Positions 1 through 6,017 of a stretch of DNA of 8,689 bases are shown piece after piece. Below the pieces are notes generated by a model. That model was not told where the DNA came from. It worked only from the letters and a program-made list of their open reading frames with translations, and did not search any database. Position 1 is the stretch's first letter. Each line of letters opens with the position of its first letter. The stretch is from Moraxella lacunata (GTDB lineage: Bacteria > Pseudomonadota > Gammaproteobacteria > Pseudomonadales > Moraxellaceae). The stretch lies in contig NZ_MXAN01000107.1 of NCBI RefSeq assembly GCF_002027545.1, positions 1 to 8,689 of the forward strand, in the 5' to 3' direction. The translations under genes and the position numbers were made by a program.

Positions 1-166
1 TCAATCAATTTTTGCATGAAAAATGGCTAAATCTTGTTTTTTGCGTCAAAAACTTGTCTGATAGAATAACTATCAACCTGCGTTTTTTCCTTGAAAAACG
101 TGCGATTTCCCCTATTTTTCATGGCAAATACCAAAGTTCAACACGCCCAAATTGTATTGTAAAGGA

Positions 167-179
167 CAGGCACGCCCTA
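167..179 (+). repeat. repeated motif CAGGCACGCCCTA, copy 1
   Basis: Exact 13-base match to 3646-3658, located in the intergenic region upstream of ftsK. Both intergenic copies sit in an AT-rich setting preceded by a run of A and G residues (AAAGGACAGG here, AAAGGCAGG in copy 2), so the similarity extends slightly beyond the exact match. Confidence 0.55.
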
Positions 180-281
180 TTTAAAATACAAATCATAAAT
201 GCATTATCATAACAAAACACTTATCACACCACCAAAATCACACGCTCTATTTTTATCCATCACAAACCATCATAAAAAATT

Positions 282-311
282 TTGATAAACCCTGCCATTA
301 TCCGATATAAT
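282..311 (+). promoter_or_regulatory. sigma70-type promoter of ftsK
   Basis: The -35 hexamer TTGATA (282-287) and a perfect -10 hexamer TATAAT (306-311) are separated by 18 bases. Transcription would start near 318, giving a leader of about 36 bases before ATG 354. The TTG of the -35 box is also the first codon of the longest open frame for ftsK, so a protein starting there would lie upstream of its own transcript. This is the main argument for the downstream start codon. Confidence 0.8.
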
Positions 312-353
312 AGACGGCTTAAAATCCAAGCCATCCTAGCTCTAAACCCAATC

Positions 354-3300
354 ATGAAAAAAATACTACAAAATCAAAAAATCGCCGAGTTCATCAGCCA
401 AATGCCCATCATCAAACGTCTGTTTTTTAGCGTGTTTGGCACGATGGTACTTGGGTTTTTGTTTTTGTCTTTGTTATCATACAACACCCTAGACCCCGCA
501 TGGTCACATGTCGGCACACGAGAGCAAATCACCAACGTCGGTGGTCGTCTTGGGGCTTGGGTCGCGGATATTTTACATGTGTTTTTTGGTCATGGGGCAT
601 GGTGGCTGGTGCCGGTCATGGTCTACGAACTGGCACTTTTGTGGTGGCGACAGTCGCAGGTCATGTGGCAACTTCGGGTACTTGCGTATGGCTTTTTGCT
701 TGTTTGCATCAGTGGATTATTGGCAAGCTACGGGGTGGCAGGTGAGCACAACACTGGGCTGACGACGGGGGGTGTGGTCGGTTTTGAGTTGTATCAAGGC
801 TTGGTGTTTCAATTTGGCAACATCGTCAGTGTCTTATTTTTACTTATCATCACCACCATCGTGACGACATTGGTCTTTGAAGTGCGTCCTGCGTTGCTAT
901 TTGGTCATTTCATGAATTGGCTGGACAACAACAAGTCCCCCACTCACACCAAGCCCGCCGAGCCATCTGGAGACAATGATGCACTCTTTGAAGTCATAGA
1001 AAATGACACGCCTGCACACACGTCCACTCACCTGCCCAACGACAACTTATCAGAGTTTTTGCAGACATCAGGACTGCGTGATGAGATATTAGCAAACATC
1101 CAACAGGACAAGCAAGACAAAGAACCACAAGCAAATCGTGTGGAGATTCATGCCGATGAAGTGGTGCTAAAAGTGGACAATCTTACGCTGGATGTCAATC
1201 AGCCAAGCAGTCAGCCATCGGATGATTTTTACAAAAATCACACAAAGCCGTTAGAATCCATGAATGACGATGAACTCATTGACATTTTAAATCATGATTC
1301 TGATGATATTGCCAAGATCCCACCCAAAAGCAAACTCACCATCATCAACACGGCTGACAACACCAGCACGCTTGATACACTTCCATCACAACCACCATCA
1401 GTCAAACCAACTGAAAGTGGTAACACCAACAAGGCCCATCACGGCGATGTGACAGATTTTGATGTGGCACTTGACGATGAAGATGAGATTGATTTTGTTT
1501 ATCAAAATAGCCAAACCAATCAAACCAAACACATCAGCCGTGATGACGTGTTCGCTGATGATTGGGCGGATTTGTCCGAGAGCCTACTGGACTTGGGGGG
1601 CACCAATGACAAGTCCCTTGATGATAACGAAAACAACAAGGATGATAAAGCAAATGCCAAAAGCGAAGATGGCTTGGACAATAAGACAGGGCATGTGACA
1701 TCAAGGCATACAACAGACAGCACAACTCCCCCGCTACACCCTGATAACTTTACCCCCAAAAGACCCTTGCCTGTGGCACAGACCCCAAAACAGGCACATT
1801 TTAAAGGCACGGATAAGGACACCGACATAAGCACGGACAAAGACGTGGACACGTCAGCTCCGCCACGCTCACGAGCGATGGACACGCTCACCCATCGCAT
1901 GAGCCTATCGCCCATCCCTGAGCTGTCCATCCTAGACAAACCCGATGCAAATAAGCAGCCTAGCTATACTGAGCGAGAGCTACAACAGTTATCTGAGCTT
2001 TTGGAGATTAAATTAAGAGAGTTTAACATCAAGGCAACCGTGGTCAGTGCCATGGTCGGACCCGTGGTAACTCGCTTTGAAGTGGAGCTGGCGGCAGGGA
2101 TTAAGGCAAGCCGAGTCACAGGAGCGGCACAGGATTTGGCACGGTCGCTTTCTATGGCGAGCCTGCGTGTGGTCGAAGTCATACCAGGCAAGCCTTATAT
2201 CGGCATTGAAGTGCCCAACAAAAAGCGAGAGATGGTGCGACTCATCGAACTGCTAGATACGCCTGATTATAAAAACCCTGACAAGCAAATCGGTGTCGCC
2301 ATCGGCAAAGACATCGGCGGTAAGGTGGTCATTGCCGACCTTGCCAAAGCCCCGCACATGCTGGTGGCAGGCACGACAGGCTCGGGCAAATCAGTTTTTG
2401 TAAACTCCATCTTACTCTCCATGCTCTTTAAGTACACCCCTGATGAGCTAAAACTGGTCATGATTGACCCCAAGCAGCTAGAACTTGCCAACTATGGCGA
2501 CATACCGCACCTGCTTACGCCTGTGATTACTGACATGACCGAAGCGACCGCCGCCCTGACGTGGTGTGTGAGCGAGATGGAACGGCGTTATCAGCTCATG
2601 AGCTTACTGCGTGTGCGTAAAATCTCAGAATTTAACAAAAAAGTGGTGCAAGCTGAGATGTCAGGCGAGCCGATATTTGACCCCTTGTGGCGAGCGGACG
2701 AAAATGTCAGCATCAAGACCGCCCCTAAACTCAAACCTTTGCCACTCATCGTCATCGTGGCGGATGAATTTGCTGACATGATTATGCAACTGGGCAAAAC
2801 TGCCGAAGAGCCGATTGTCCGCCTTGCCCAAAAGGCTCGTGCCGCTGGCATTCACCTGGTGCTTGCCACTCAGCGTCCAACGGTAAATGTCGTTACAGGT
2901 CTGATTAAGGCGAATATCCCGTCCCGTGTCGCCCTACGAGTGAACTCAAAGGTGGACAGTCGTACCATCATCGAAGAAGGTGGAGCTGAGAACATGCTGG
3001 GCAATGGCGACATGATGTTCATCGGGCCAGGCGAGAACACCCCACGCCGTGTACATGGGGCGTATGTGGATGATGATGAAGTGAACCGTGTTTGTGATGC
3101 GTGGCGTGAGCGTGGCAGCCCTGACTATATCGACCTGTCAAACAGCTACACTTTTGAAGGCGAAGGGTCGGGCGATGGACTGGGCAAGGGCGGTGATGAT
3201 GAATATTATCATCAGGCAGTGACTTTTGTCATGGAAAGTCGTAAAGTCTCCATATCCAGCATTCAGCGTAAGCTGGGCATTGGCTACAACCGTGCTGCTC

Positions 3301-3377
3301 GTATCGTGGACATGATGGAAGAAGCAGGATTGGTCAGTCCAATGGATAATGGCGGTAAACGGCAGATTTTGATGTGA
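354..3377 (+). CDS. ftsK: DNA translocase FtsK
   Basis: FtsK is a septum-anchored, ATP-driven DNA pump that clears and aligns chromosome termini during division and activates XerCD recombination at dif. From ATG 354 it has 1007 residues. The N-terminal membrane domain has about four hydrophobic segments (near 22-43, 80-98, 107-128, 149-175) and the family signature NVGGRLGAW at 61-69. A hydrophilic linker rich in Asp, Thr, Asn and Lys runs from about 190 to 535. The motor follows: alpha domain from about 538, Walker A GTTGSGKS at 673-680, Walker B ending in Asp804-Glu805, and the conserved ATQRP near 838-842. The gamma winged-helix domain, which reads KOPS sequences in this family, occupies about 948-1007. 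All key residues are intact. No good Shine-Dalgarno sequence precedes ATG 354, but the promoter position excludes the TTG at 282. It is a single-gene unit ending at the hairpin at 3410-3435. Confidence 0.97.
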   Translation: MKKILQNQKIAEFISQMPIIKRLFFSVFGTMVLGFLFLSLLSYNTLDPAWSHVGTREQITNVGGRLGAWVADILHVFFGHGAWWLVPVMVYELALLWWRQSQVMWQLRVLAYGFLLVCISGLLASYGVAGEHNTGLTTGGVVGFELYQGLVFQFGNIVSVLFLLIITTIVTTLVFEVRPALLFGHFMNWLDNNKSPTHTKPAEPSGDNDALFEVIENDTPAHTSTHLPNDNLSEFLQTSGLRDEILANIQQDKQDKEPQANRVEIHADEVVLKVDNLTLDVNQPSSQPSDDFYKNHTKPLESMNDDELIDILNHDSDDIAKIPPKSKLTIINTADNTSTLDTLPSQPPSVKPTESGNTNKAHHGDVTDFDVALDDEDEIDFVYQNSQTNQTKHISRDDVFADDWADLSESLLDLGGTNDKSLDDNENNKDDKANAKSEDGLDNKTGHVTSRHTTDSTTPPLHPDNFTPKRPLPVAQTPKQAHFKGTDKDTDISTDKDVDTSAPPRSRAMDTLTHRMSLSPIPELSILDKPDANKQPSYTERELQQLSELLEIKLREFNIKATVVSAMVGPVVTRFEVELAAGIKASRVTGAAQDLARSLSMASLRVVEVIPGKPYIGIEVPNKKREMVRLIELLDTPDYKNPDKQIGVAIGKDIGGKVVIADLAKAPHMLVAGTTGSGKSVFVNSILLSMLFKYTPDELKLVMIDPKQLELANYGDIPHLLTPVITDMTEATAALTWCVSEMERRYQLMSLLRVRKISEFNKKVVQAEMSGEPIFDPLWRADENVSIKTAPKLKPLPLIVIVADEFADMIMQLGKTAEEPIVRLAQKARAAGIHLVLATQRPTVNVVTGLIKANIPSRVALRVNSKVDSRTIIEEGGAENMLGNGDMMFIGPGENTPRRVHGAYVDDDEVNRVCDAWRERGSPDYIDLSNSYTFEGEGSGDGLGKGGDDEYYHQAVTFVMESRKVSISSIQRKLGIGYNRAARIVDMMEEAGLVSPMDNGGKRQILM

Positions 3378-3409
3378 TAAGATGACAATCTGCCTTGATT
3401 GTAATATAA

Positions 3410-3435
3410 AAAAGAGCCTAGACATAGGCTCTTTT
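3410..3435. terminator. bidirectional hairpin terminator after ftsK
   Basis: The sequence forms a perfect 11-bp stem (3410-3420 with 3425-3435) around a 4-base loop, 32 bases after the ftsK stop. On the plus strand the stem ends in four T residues followed by AATAG. On the minus strand it is followed by a longer T-run, so it can also stop leftward transcription, protecting ftsK from antisense reading or ending a possible small gene at 3434-3622. Confidence 0.85.
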
Positions 3436-3622
3436 AATAGCACTTACGGTAGCTTTCACCAATTACGTAGCACTGGGTAGCTGACACCAGCCCCATTCCA
3501 GAAATGATGAGAGATACCCAACAAGAGCTATCGCAACATCGGCACAATGGGGATTTTGGTATTATACCCTTATTTTTAACTAGTTGCAAATAATCATTTA
3601 GGGTGCATTCGATTTTTCTCAT
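3434..3622 (-). CDS. possible small Cys-rich hypothetical protein (doubtful)
   Basis: A 62-residue frame begins at ATG 3622 and ends at TAA 3434-3436. I do not recognise the product. It has a charged N-terminus, six cysteines (including CRCC and a C-terminal RKCY), and a moderately hydrophobic stretch near residues 34-48 that could be a weak membrane segment. In favour of a real gene: it fills most of an otherwise empty gap, and its stop codon overlaps a hairpin whose minus-strand side carries a T-run. Against it: no Shine-Dalgarno sequence or clear promoter precedes the ATG, and the desaturase terminator lies just upstream, blocking read-through. It could be a degraded remnant, or chance. 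Confidence 0.25.
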   Translation of the reverse strand: MRKIECTLNDYLQLVKNKGIIPKSPLCRCCDSSCWVSLIISGMGLVSATQCYVIGESYRKCY

Positions 3623-3645
3623 TTTTAATTACAAATAACAAAAGG

Positions 3646-3658
3646 CAGGCACGCCCTA
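3646..3658 (+). repeat. repeated motif CAGGCACGCCCTA, copy 2
   Basis: This 13-base sequence is identical to 167-179, and its 11-base core GGCACGCCCTA occurs again, inverted, inside the desaturase gene at 3876-3886. This copy lies next to the desaturase terminator stem. Short repeats of this kind can be DNA-uptake words or remains of intergenic repeat elements, but with three copies in one window the role cannot be decided. Confidence 0.55.
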
Positions 3659-3660
3659 AA

Positions 3661-3688
3661 AAGAGAGTAAACCTAAATTTACTCTCTT
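3661..3688 (-). terminator. rho-independent terminator of the desaturase gene
   Basis: A perfect 11-bp inverted repeat (3661-3671 with 3678-3688) with a 6-base loop lies 19 bases beyond the desaturase stop codon. Read on the minus strand, the stem is followed by a T-run (the complement of the A residues at 3658-3662), the standard intrinsic-terminator layout. Confidence 0.85.
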
Positions 3689-3707
3689 AATGGATTAATC
3701 TGCCCAA

Positions 3708-4889
3708 TCAACCCTTAACAGTCTTGCCTTTTAATTGCATAAAGGCTTGTTCTACACGTTCGCTGTGGTTACGGATTTTTTGTTCCACTTGGGCGAACTG
3801 TTCTTTTAGGTATTCATCAGCTTCATGCAAGCGGTTAGCAAATTCGGTGCGTTTTAGCTCCATGGATTTGGCTTTTAGGGCGTGCCATTCTTCCACGGTA
3901 TTGGTAAAGGCGTCGTATTCGGCACTGATTTTATCTTTAAATAACATGAGCTTGTCATCCAAGGACAAATCCCCACCTGCAATGCGGGCTTCGGCACGTT
4001 TAAACTGCATGGTGACTTCAGCATGTTTGATGGTTAGGTCATCGACGGTTTTTAGCTCTTTGGCAAGACCGATTTTGGATAAGCCGGCGATGAGCCATTT
4101 GGTTGGGTCGTATTGCCACCATTTAACCCCATTGCGATAGTCGTATTGGAAATAATGATGGTAGTTATGATAGCCTTCACCCCAAGTAAAAATCGCTAAA
4201 ATCGGGTTGTCACGGGCGGTGTTTTCATCGGTATAAGGGCGTGTGCCGAACATGTGGCATAGCGAGTTGATAAAAAAGGTAAAATGATGGGTCAGCACCA
4301 TACGCAGTAGCCCCACGATGATAAACGCCCCAAGCATGTCGCCAATGATAAGCCCGACAGCACTTAGGATGATGACATTGGTCAGTAGCACCCACAGCCC
4401 ATAATGCTCATGTTGGTGTACCAGTACCTTGTCTTTTTTTAGGTCGGGGATGTTTTTGTAGTCGTATTGACCGCTGGGGTATTTTTTTAACATCCACTGC
4501 ATGTGGCTAAACCAAAAACCACGACGTGCCGAGTAGGGGTCATCATATTCATCATCGACATGGCGGTGATGGACACGGTGCCCTGAACACCAGTCAAAGG
4601 CAGAGCTTTGCACCGCCAACGTCGCTCCGATAAGCAAAAAATATTTGACAACGGGGTGAGCTTCATAGGATTTATGGGCAAATAAGCGATGATAGCCTGC
4701 GGTAATAGACAGCCCTGTCCATGCCATAAACAGCGAAAAGGCAATCCACAGAGCAGGGCTGGTGTCATGCGTCCACAGATACCACGGCACCAAAATCAAG
4801 GCGAGCAAGGGTGTGCTGATGAGAAAGACAGCAGGCACCCAGTTAATGGGGGGATTTTCAAAATCTTGGGGGTTATGTTTGGCAGTCAT
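3708..4889 (-). CDS. membrane fatty-acid desaturase (acyl-CoA delta-9 type)
   Basis: This integral-membrane di-iron enzyme would put a cis double bond into saturated acyl chains using O2 and electrons from a reductase, raising membrane fluidity. From ATG 4889 it has 393 residues. The three histidine boxes that bind the iron pair are complete: HRLFAH at 67-72, HRVHH at 104-108 (then RH), and HNYHH at 241-245. The extra conserved N208 and H212 (NSLCHMFG) are also present. Hydrophobic segments lie near 18-40, 46-64, 81-97, 165-183 and 185-202. After about residue 275 comes a charged, helix-prone tail of nearly 120 residues, probably coiled coil. The ATG has AGGA seven bases upstream. Longer starts at 4985, 4958 and 4931 lie at or upstream of the promoter and are rejected. 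It is divergent from a TetR gene that probably controls it. Exact substrate (acyl-CoA or phospholipid-bound chain) is uncertain. Confidence 0.92.
   Translation of the reverse strand: MTAKHNPQDFENPPINWVPAVFLISTPLLALILVPWYLWTHDTSPALWIAFSLFMAWTGLSITAGYHRLFAHKSYEAHPVVKYFLLIGATLAVQSSAFDWCSGHRVHHRHVDDEYDDPYSARRGFWFSHMQWMLKKYPSGQYDYKNIPDLKKDKVLVHQHEHYGLWVLLTNVIILSAVGLIIGDMLGAFIIVGLLRMVLTHHFTFFINSLCHMFGTRPYTDENTARDNPILAIFTWGEGYHNYHHYFQYDYRNGVKWWQYDPTKWLIAGLSKIGLAKELKTVDDLTIKHAEVTMQFKRAEARIAGGDLSLDDKLMLFKDKISAEYDAFTNTVEEWHALKAKSMELKRTEFANRLHEADEYLKEQFAQVEQKIRNHSERVEQAFMQLKGKTVKG
3876..3886 (-). repeat. repeated motif GGCACGCCCTA, copy 3 (inside the desaturase gene)
   Basis: The 11-base core shared with 169-179 and 3648-3658 appears here on the minus strand, which is the coding strand of the desaturase. 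It encodes part of the helical C-terminal tail around residues 335-339 (EWHALKA region). Presence in a coding region argues against a purely terminator-linked element, though a single coding copy could be chance. Confidence 0.4.
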
Positions 4890-4896
4890 GGTGTTT

Positions 4897-4900
4897 TCCT
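4897..4900 (-). promoter_or_regulatory. ribosome binding site fixing the desaturase start
   Basis: On the minus strand AGGA lies seven bases before ATG 4889. No comparable sequence precedes the upstream in-frame ATG codons, so this site decides the start. Confidence 0.75.
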
Positions 4901-4922
4901 GTGTTGCCTGTTTTGGTGCACT

Positions 4923-4951
4923 ATTATACATGAATTTACCAAGGATGTGAA
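4923..4951 (-). promoter_or_regulatory. sigma70-type promoter of the desaturase gene
   Basis: On the minus strand TTCACA (4951-4946) and a perfect TATAAT (4928-4923) are 17 bases apart. Transcription would begin near 4916, giving a leader of roughly 27 bases. A weaker second promoter may exist upstream (TTGCTT at 4996-4991, TAATAA at 4974-4969, 16 bases apart), which would place the candidate operator inside its spacer, but its hexamers are poor. Confidence 0.75.
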
Positions 4952-4976
4952 CACCCATACACAAAAATTTATTAAA

Positions 4977-4994
4977 AATGAACATTTGTTAAGC
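4977..4994. promoter_or_regulatory. candidate TetR-type operator (DesT-like)
   Basis: The core ATGAACATTTGTTAA (4978-4992) contains AAC and GTT half-sites separated by four bases, and overlaps the perfect palindrome AAATG-AA-CATTT (4976-4987). From memory, the Pseudomonas aeruginosa DesT operator is AGTGAACGCTTGTTGACT; 12 of 18 positions agree, including TGAAC and TTGTT. It lies between the two divergent promoters, about 25 bases upstream of the desaturase -35 box. The match is suggestive only, because the region is AT-rich and the comparison rests on recall. Confidence 0.4.
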
Positions 4995-5079
4995 AATAAG
5001 AAGTGATTGTTTTTTAATAATTTTTTATCAAAATTTTGGGAATGAATGGCGCTAGATGGGATGGATGGTTTTAAAATAT

Positions 5080-5107
5080 TTCACAATGTTTAAAATTTTG
5101 TTATAAT
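5080..5107 (+). promoter_or_regulatory. sigma70-type promoter of the TetR gene
   Basis: TTCACA (5080-5085) and a perfect TATAAT (5102-5107) are 16 bases apart. Transcription would begin near 5114, about 36 bases before ATG 5150. The -35 hexamer is identical to that of the divergent desaturase promoter. Confidence 0.7.
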
Positions 5108-5149
5108 TGAGAAGATTTTACATTTTTTGCCCACTCAGGGAATAAAGAC

Positions 5150-5917
5150 ATGAGCAGTCGTAAAGAACAGTTTGAGCACCGAGAACGGCAGATTTTGGCG
5201 ACTGCTGAACAGTTGTTATTAGAATCAGGCGATTATGATTTGACCTTGGACAGTTTGGCACGTCATTTGGATTTGGCAAAGGGGACGTTGTACAAGCATT
5301 TTGTGAGTAAGGATGAACTACTGCTACGACTGCTCATAGAGTACGAAAAACGCCTGTATGAGATGAATGCCATTGATGATGGGGCGGGGGCAGGCGTGGC
5401 TCGCATGGTATTGCAACTGCTTTTGCGCCCACAGCGAGCGATGATGTTTCACCACCTAGAAGACAAATTGTCATCAACAGCGTCGGGGCTAAACCGCCTG
5501 TTCGGTGAGCTGTATAAGATTCGCCGTGAACGCATGAAACGCATTTATGAGATTGCCGAGCGATATCTGTCCGAGCAGAACAGCACCATGGCGACCCGAG
5601 ATTTTTTGGCAAGTATTTGGGCGTTGGGGCAAGGCGGGGCAGGGCTGTTAAATTCTAGCTTTTATCAGCGTTATCTGGGCGACAGAAACACCTTAAAATA
5701 TGCCTTTGTCGTGCAAATGCTAGACTTGCCAAAACTCTACACCCTAGATGTTACCCTAGATACTGACAAAAATACCAACCAAGACATCAACAAAGACACT
5801 GCGGTCAAGTCATCGCCACAGACAGACGACGAGACAGACATCGTCCCCGCTAGCGATGAGCAAGCTCCCACTCTCACGCCCAAGCTGATTAAGCCATTAA
5901 CACCGCCTTTGGTGTGA
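5150..5917 (+). CDS. TetR/AcrR-family regulator, probably of the desaturase
   Basis: The 255-residue protein has a TetR N-terminal DNA-binding domain: helices from about 8-27, then the helix-turn-helix around 32-51 (TLDSLARHLDLAKGTLYKHF), with the family's typical GTLYKHF-sKdEL pattern. The ligand-binding region runs to about residue 198 and includes ALGQGGAGLLNSSFYQRYL near 158-176. An acidic, Asp/Thr/Lys/Pro-rich tail of about 55 residues follows, longer than usual for the family and probably disordered. ATG 5150 is preceded by AGGGAA seven bases upstream. It is divergent from the desaturase across 260 bases. TetR proteins in this arrangement (DesT of Pseudomonas, FabR of Escherichia) sense acyl-CoA saturation and control unsaturated fatty-acid genes. 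That role is inferred from context; the ligand is not visible in the sequence, and autoregulation is likely but unproven. Confidence 0.88.
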   Translation: MSSRKEQFEHRERQILATAEQLLLESGDYDLTLDSLARHLDLAKGTLYKHFVSKDELLLRLLIEYEKRLYEMNAIDDGAGAGVARMVLQLLLRPQRAMMFHHLEDKLSSTASGLNRLFGELYKIRRERMKRIYEIAERYLSEQNSTMATRDFLASIWALGQGGAGLLNSSFYQRYLGDRNTLKYAFVVQMLDLPKLYTLDVTLDTDKNTNQDINKDTAVKSSPQTDDETDIVPASDEQAPTLTPKLIKPLTPPLV

Positions 5918-5947
5918 TGTTATTGGGTTTATTATCCTATTCTTGCA

Positions 5948-5976
5948 TTGCATTTACCCCTAATTTTCGGTACAAT
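5948..5976 (+). promoter_or_regulatory. likely promoter of the ParA-type gene
   Basis: TTGCAT (5948-5953) and TACAAT (5971-5976) are 17 bases apart, in the 100-base gap after the TetR stop. The -10 box matches 5 of 6 consensus bases and the -35 box keeps the TTG. No terminator is visible after the TetR gene, so read-through from the TetR promoter is also possible. Confidence 0.5.
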
Positions 5977-6017
5977 CATTCATCACTAATAACCACACGA
6001 CAATTAAGGATTAATGC

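Larger units (their letters stand above)
1..353. other. AT-rich intergenic region upstream of ftsK
   Basis: No convincing gene is present here. A 66-codon plus-strand frame (12-212) starts at TTG, has no ribosome binding site, and its product resembles nothing I recognise, so I treat it as chance. A short inverted repeat, CGTTTTT (81-87) and AAAAACG (94-100), lies in the middle but has no T-run typical of a terminator. One copy of the repeated motif GGCACGCCCTA sits at 169-179. The right end holds the ftsK promoter. In relatives the gene left of ftsK is often trxB, transcribed away from it, but no part of such a gene can be recognised here. Confidence 0.6.
3378..3707. other. convergent intergenic region between ftsK and the desaturase gene
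   Basis: This stretch of about 330 bases separates two convergent genes. It contains the ftsK terminator (3410-3435), the desaturase terminator (3661-3688), the motif CAGGCACGCCCTA at 3646-3658, and the doubtful small minus-strand frame at 3434-3622. Nothing else could be recognised. Confidence 0.7.

Noticed and set aside
81..100. Hairpin CGTTTTT / AAAAACG as a terminator
   Set aside because: The stem is only 7 bp and mostly A-T, with no T-run on either side.
12..212. 66-codon plus-strand open frame upstream of ftsK
   Set aside because: It starts at TTG without a ribosome binding site, resembles no protein I know, and lies in AT-rich DNA where such frames arise by chance.
1520..1939. 139-codon antisense frame inside ftsK
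   Set aside because: It is opposite the low-complexity FtsK linker; the Ser/Leu-rich product mirrors the Asp/Thr/Lys codons of the real gene, and no start signal is present.
3138..3443. 101-codon minus-strand frame overlapping the end of ftsK
   Set aside because: Most of it lies opposite the conserved gamma domain of FtsK, and its first codons lie in the terminator hairpin.
4890..4985. Longer N-terminus for the desaturase (starts at 4985, 4958, 4931)
   Set aside because: These codons overlap or precede the TTCACA/TATAAT promoter, whereas ATG 4889 has a well-placed AGGA.
5918..6017. Plasmid partition locus or parS site next to the ParA gene
   Set aside because: No iterons, no parS-like palindrome and no ParB gene were seen; the gap contains only a likely promoter and a ribosome binding site.
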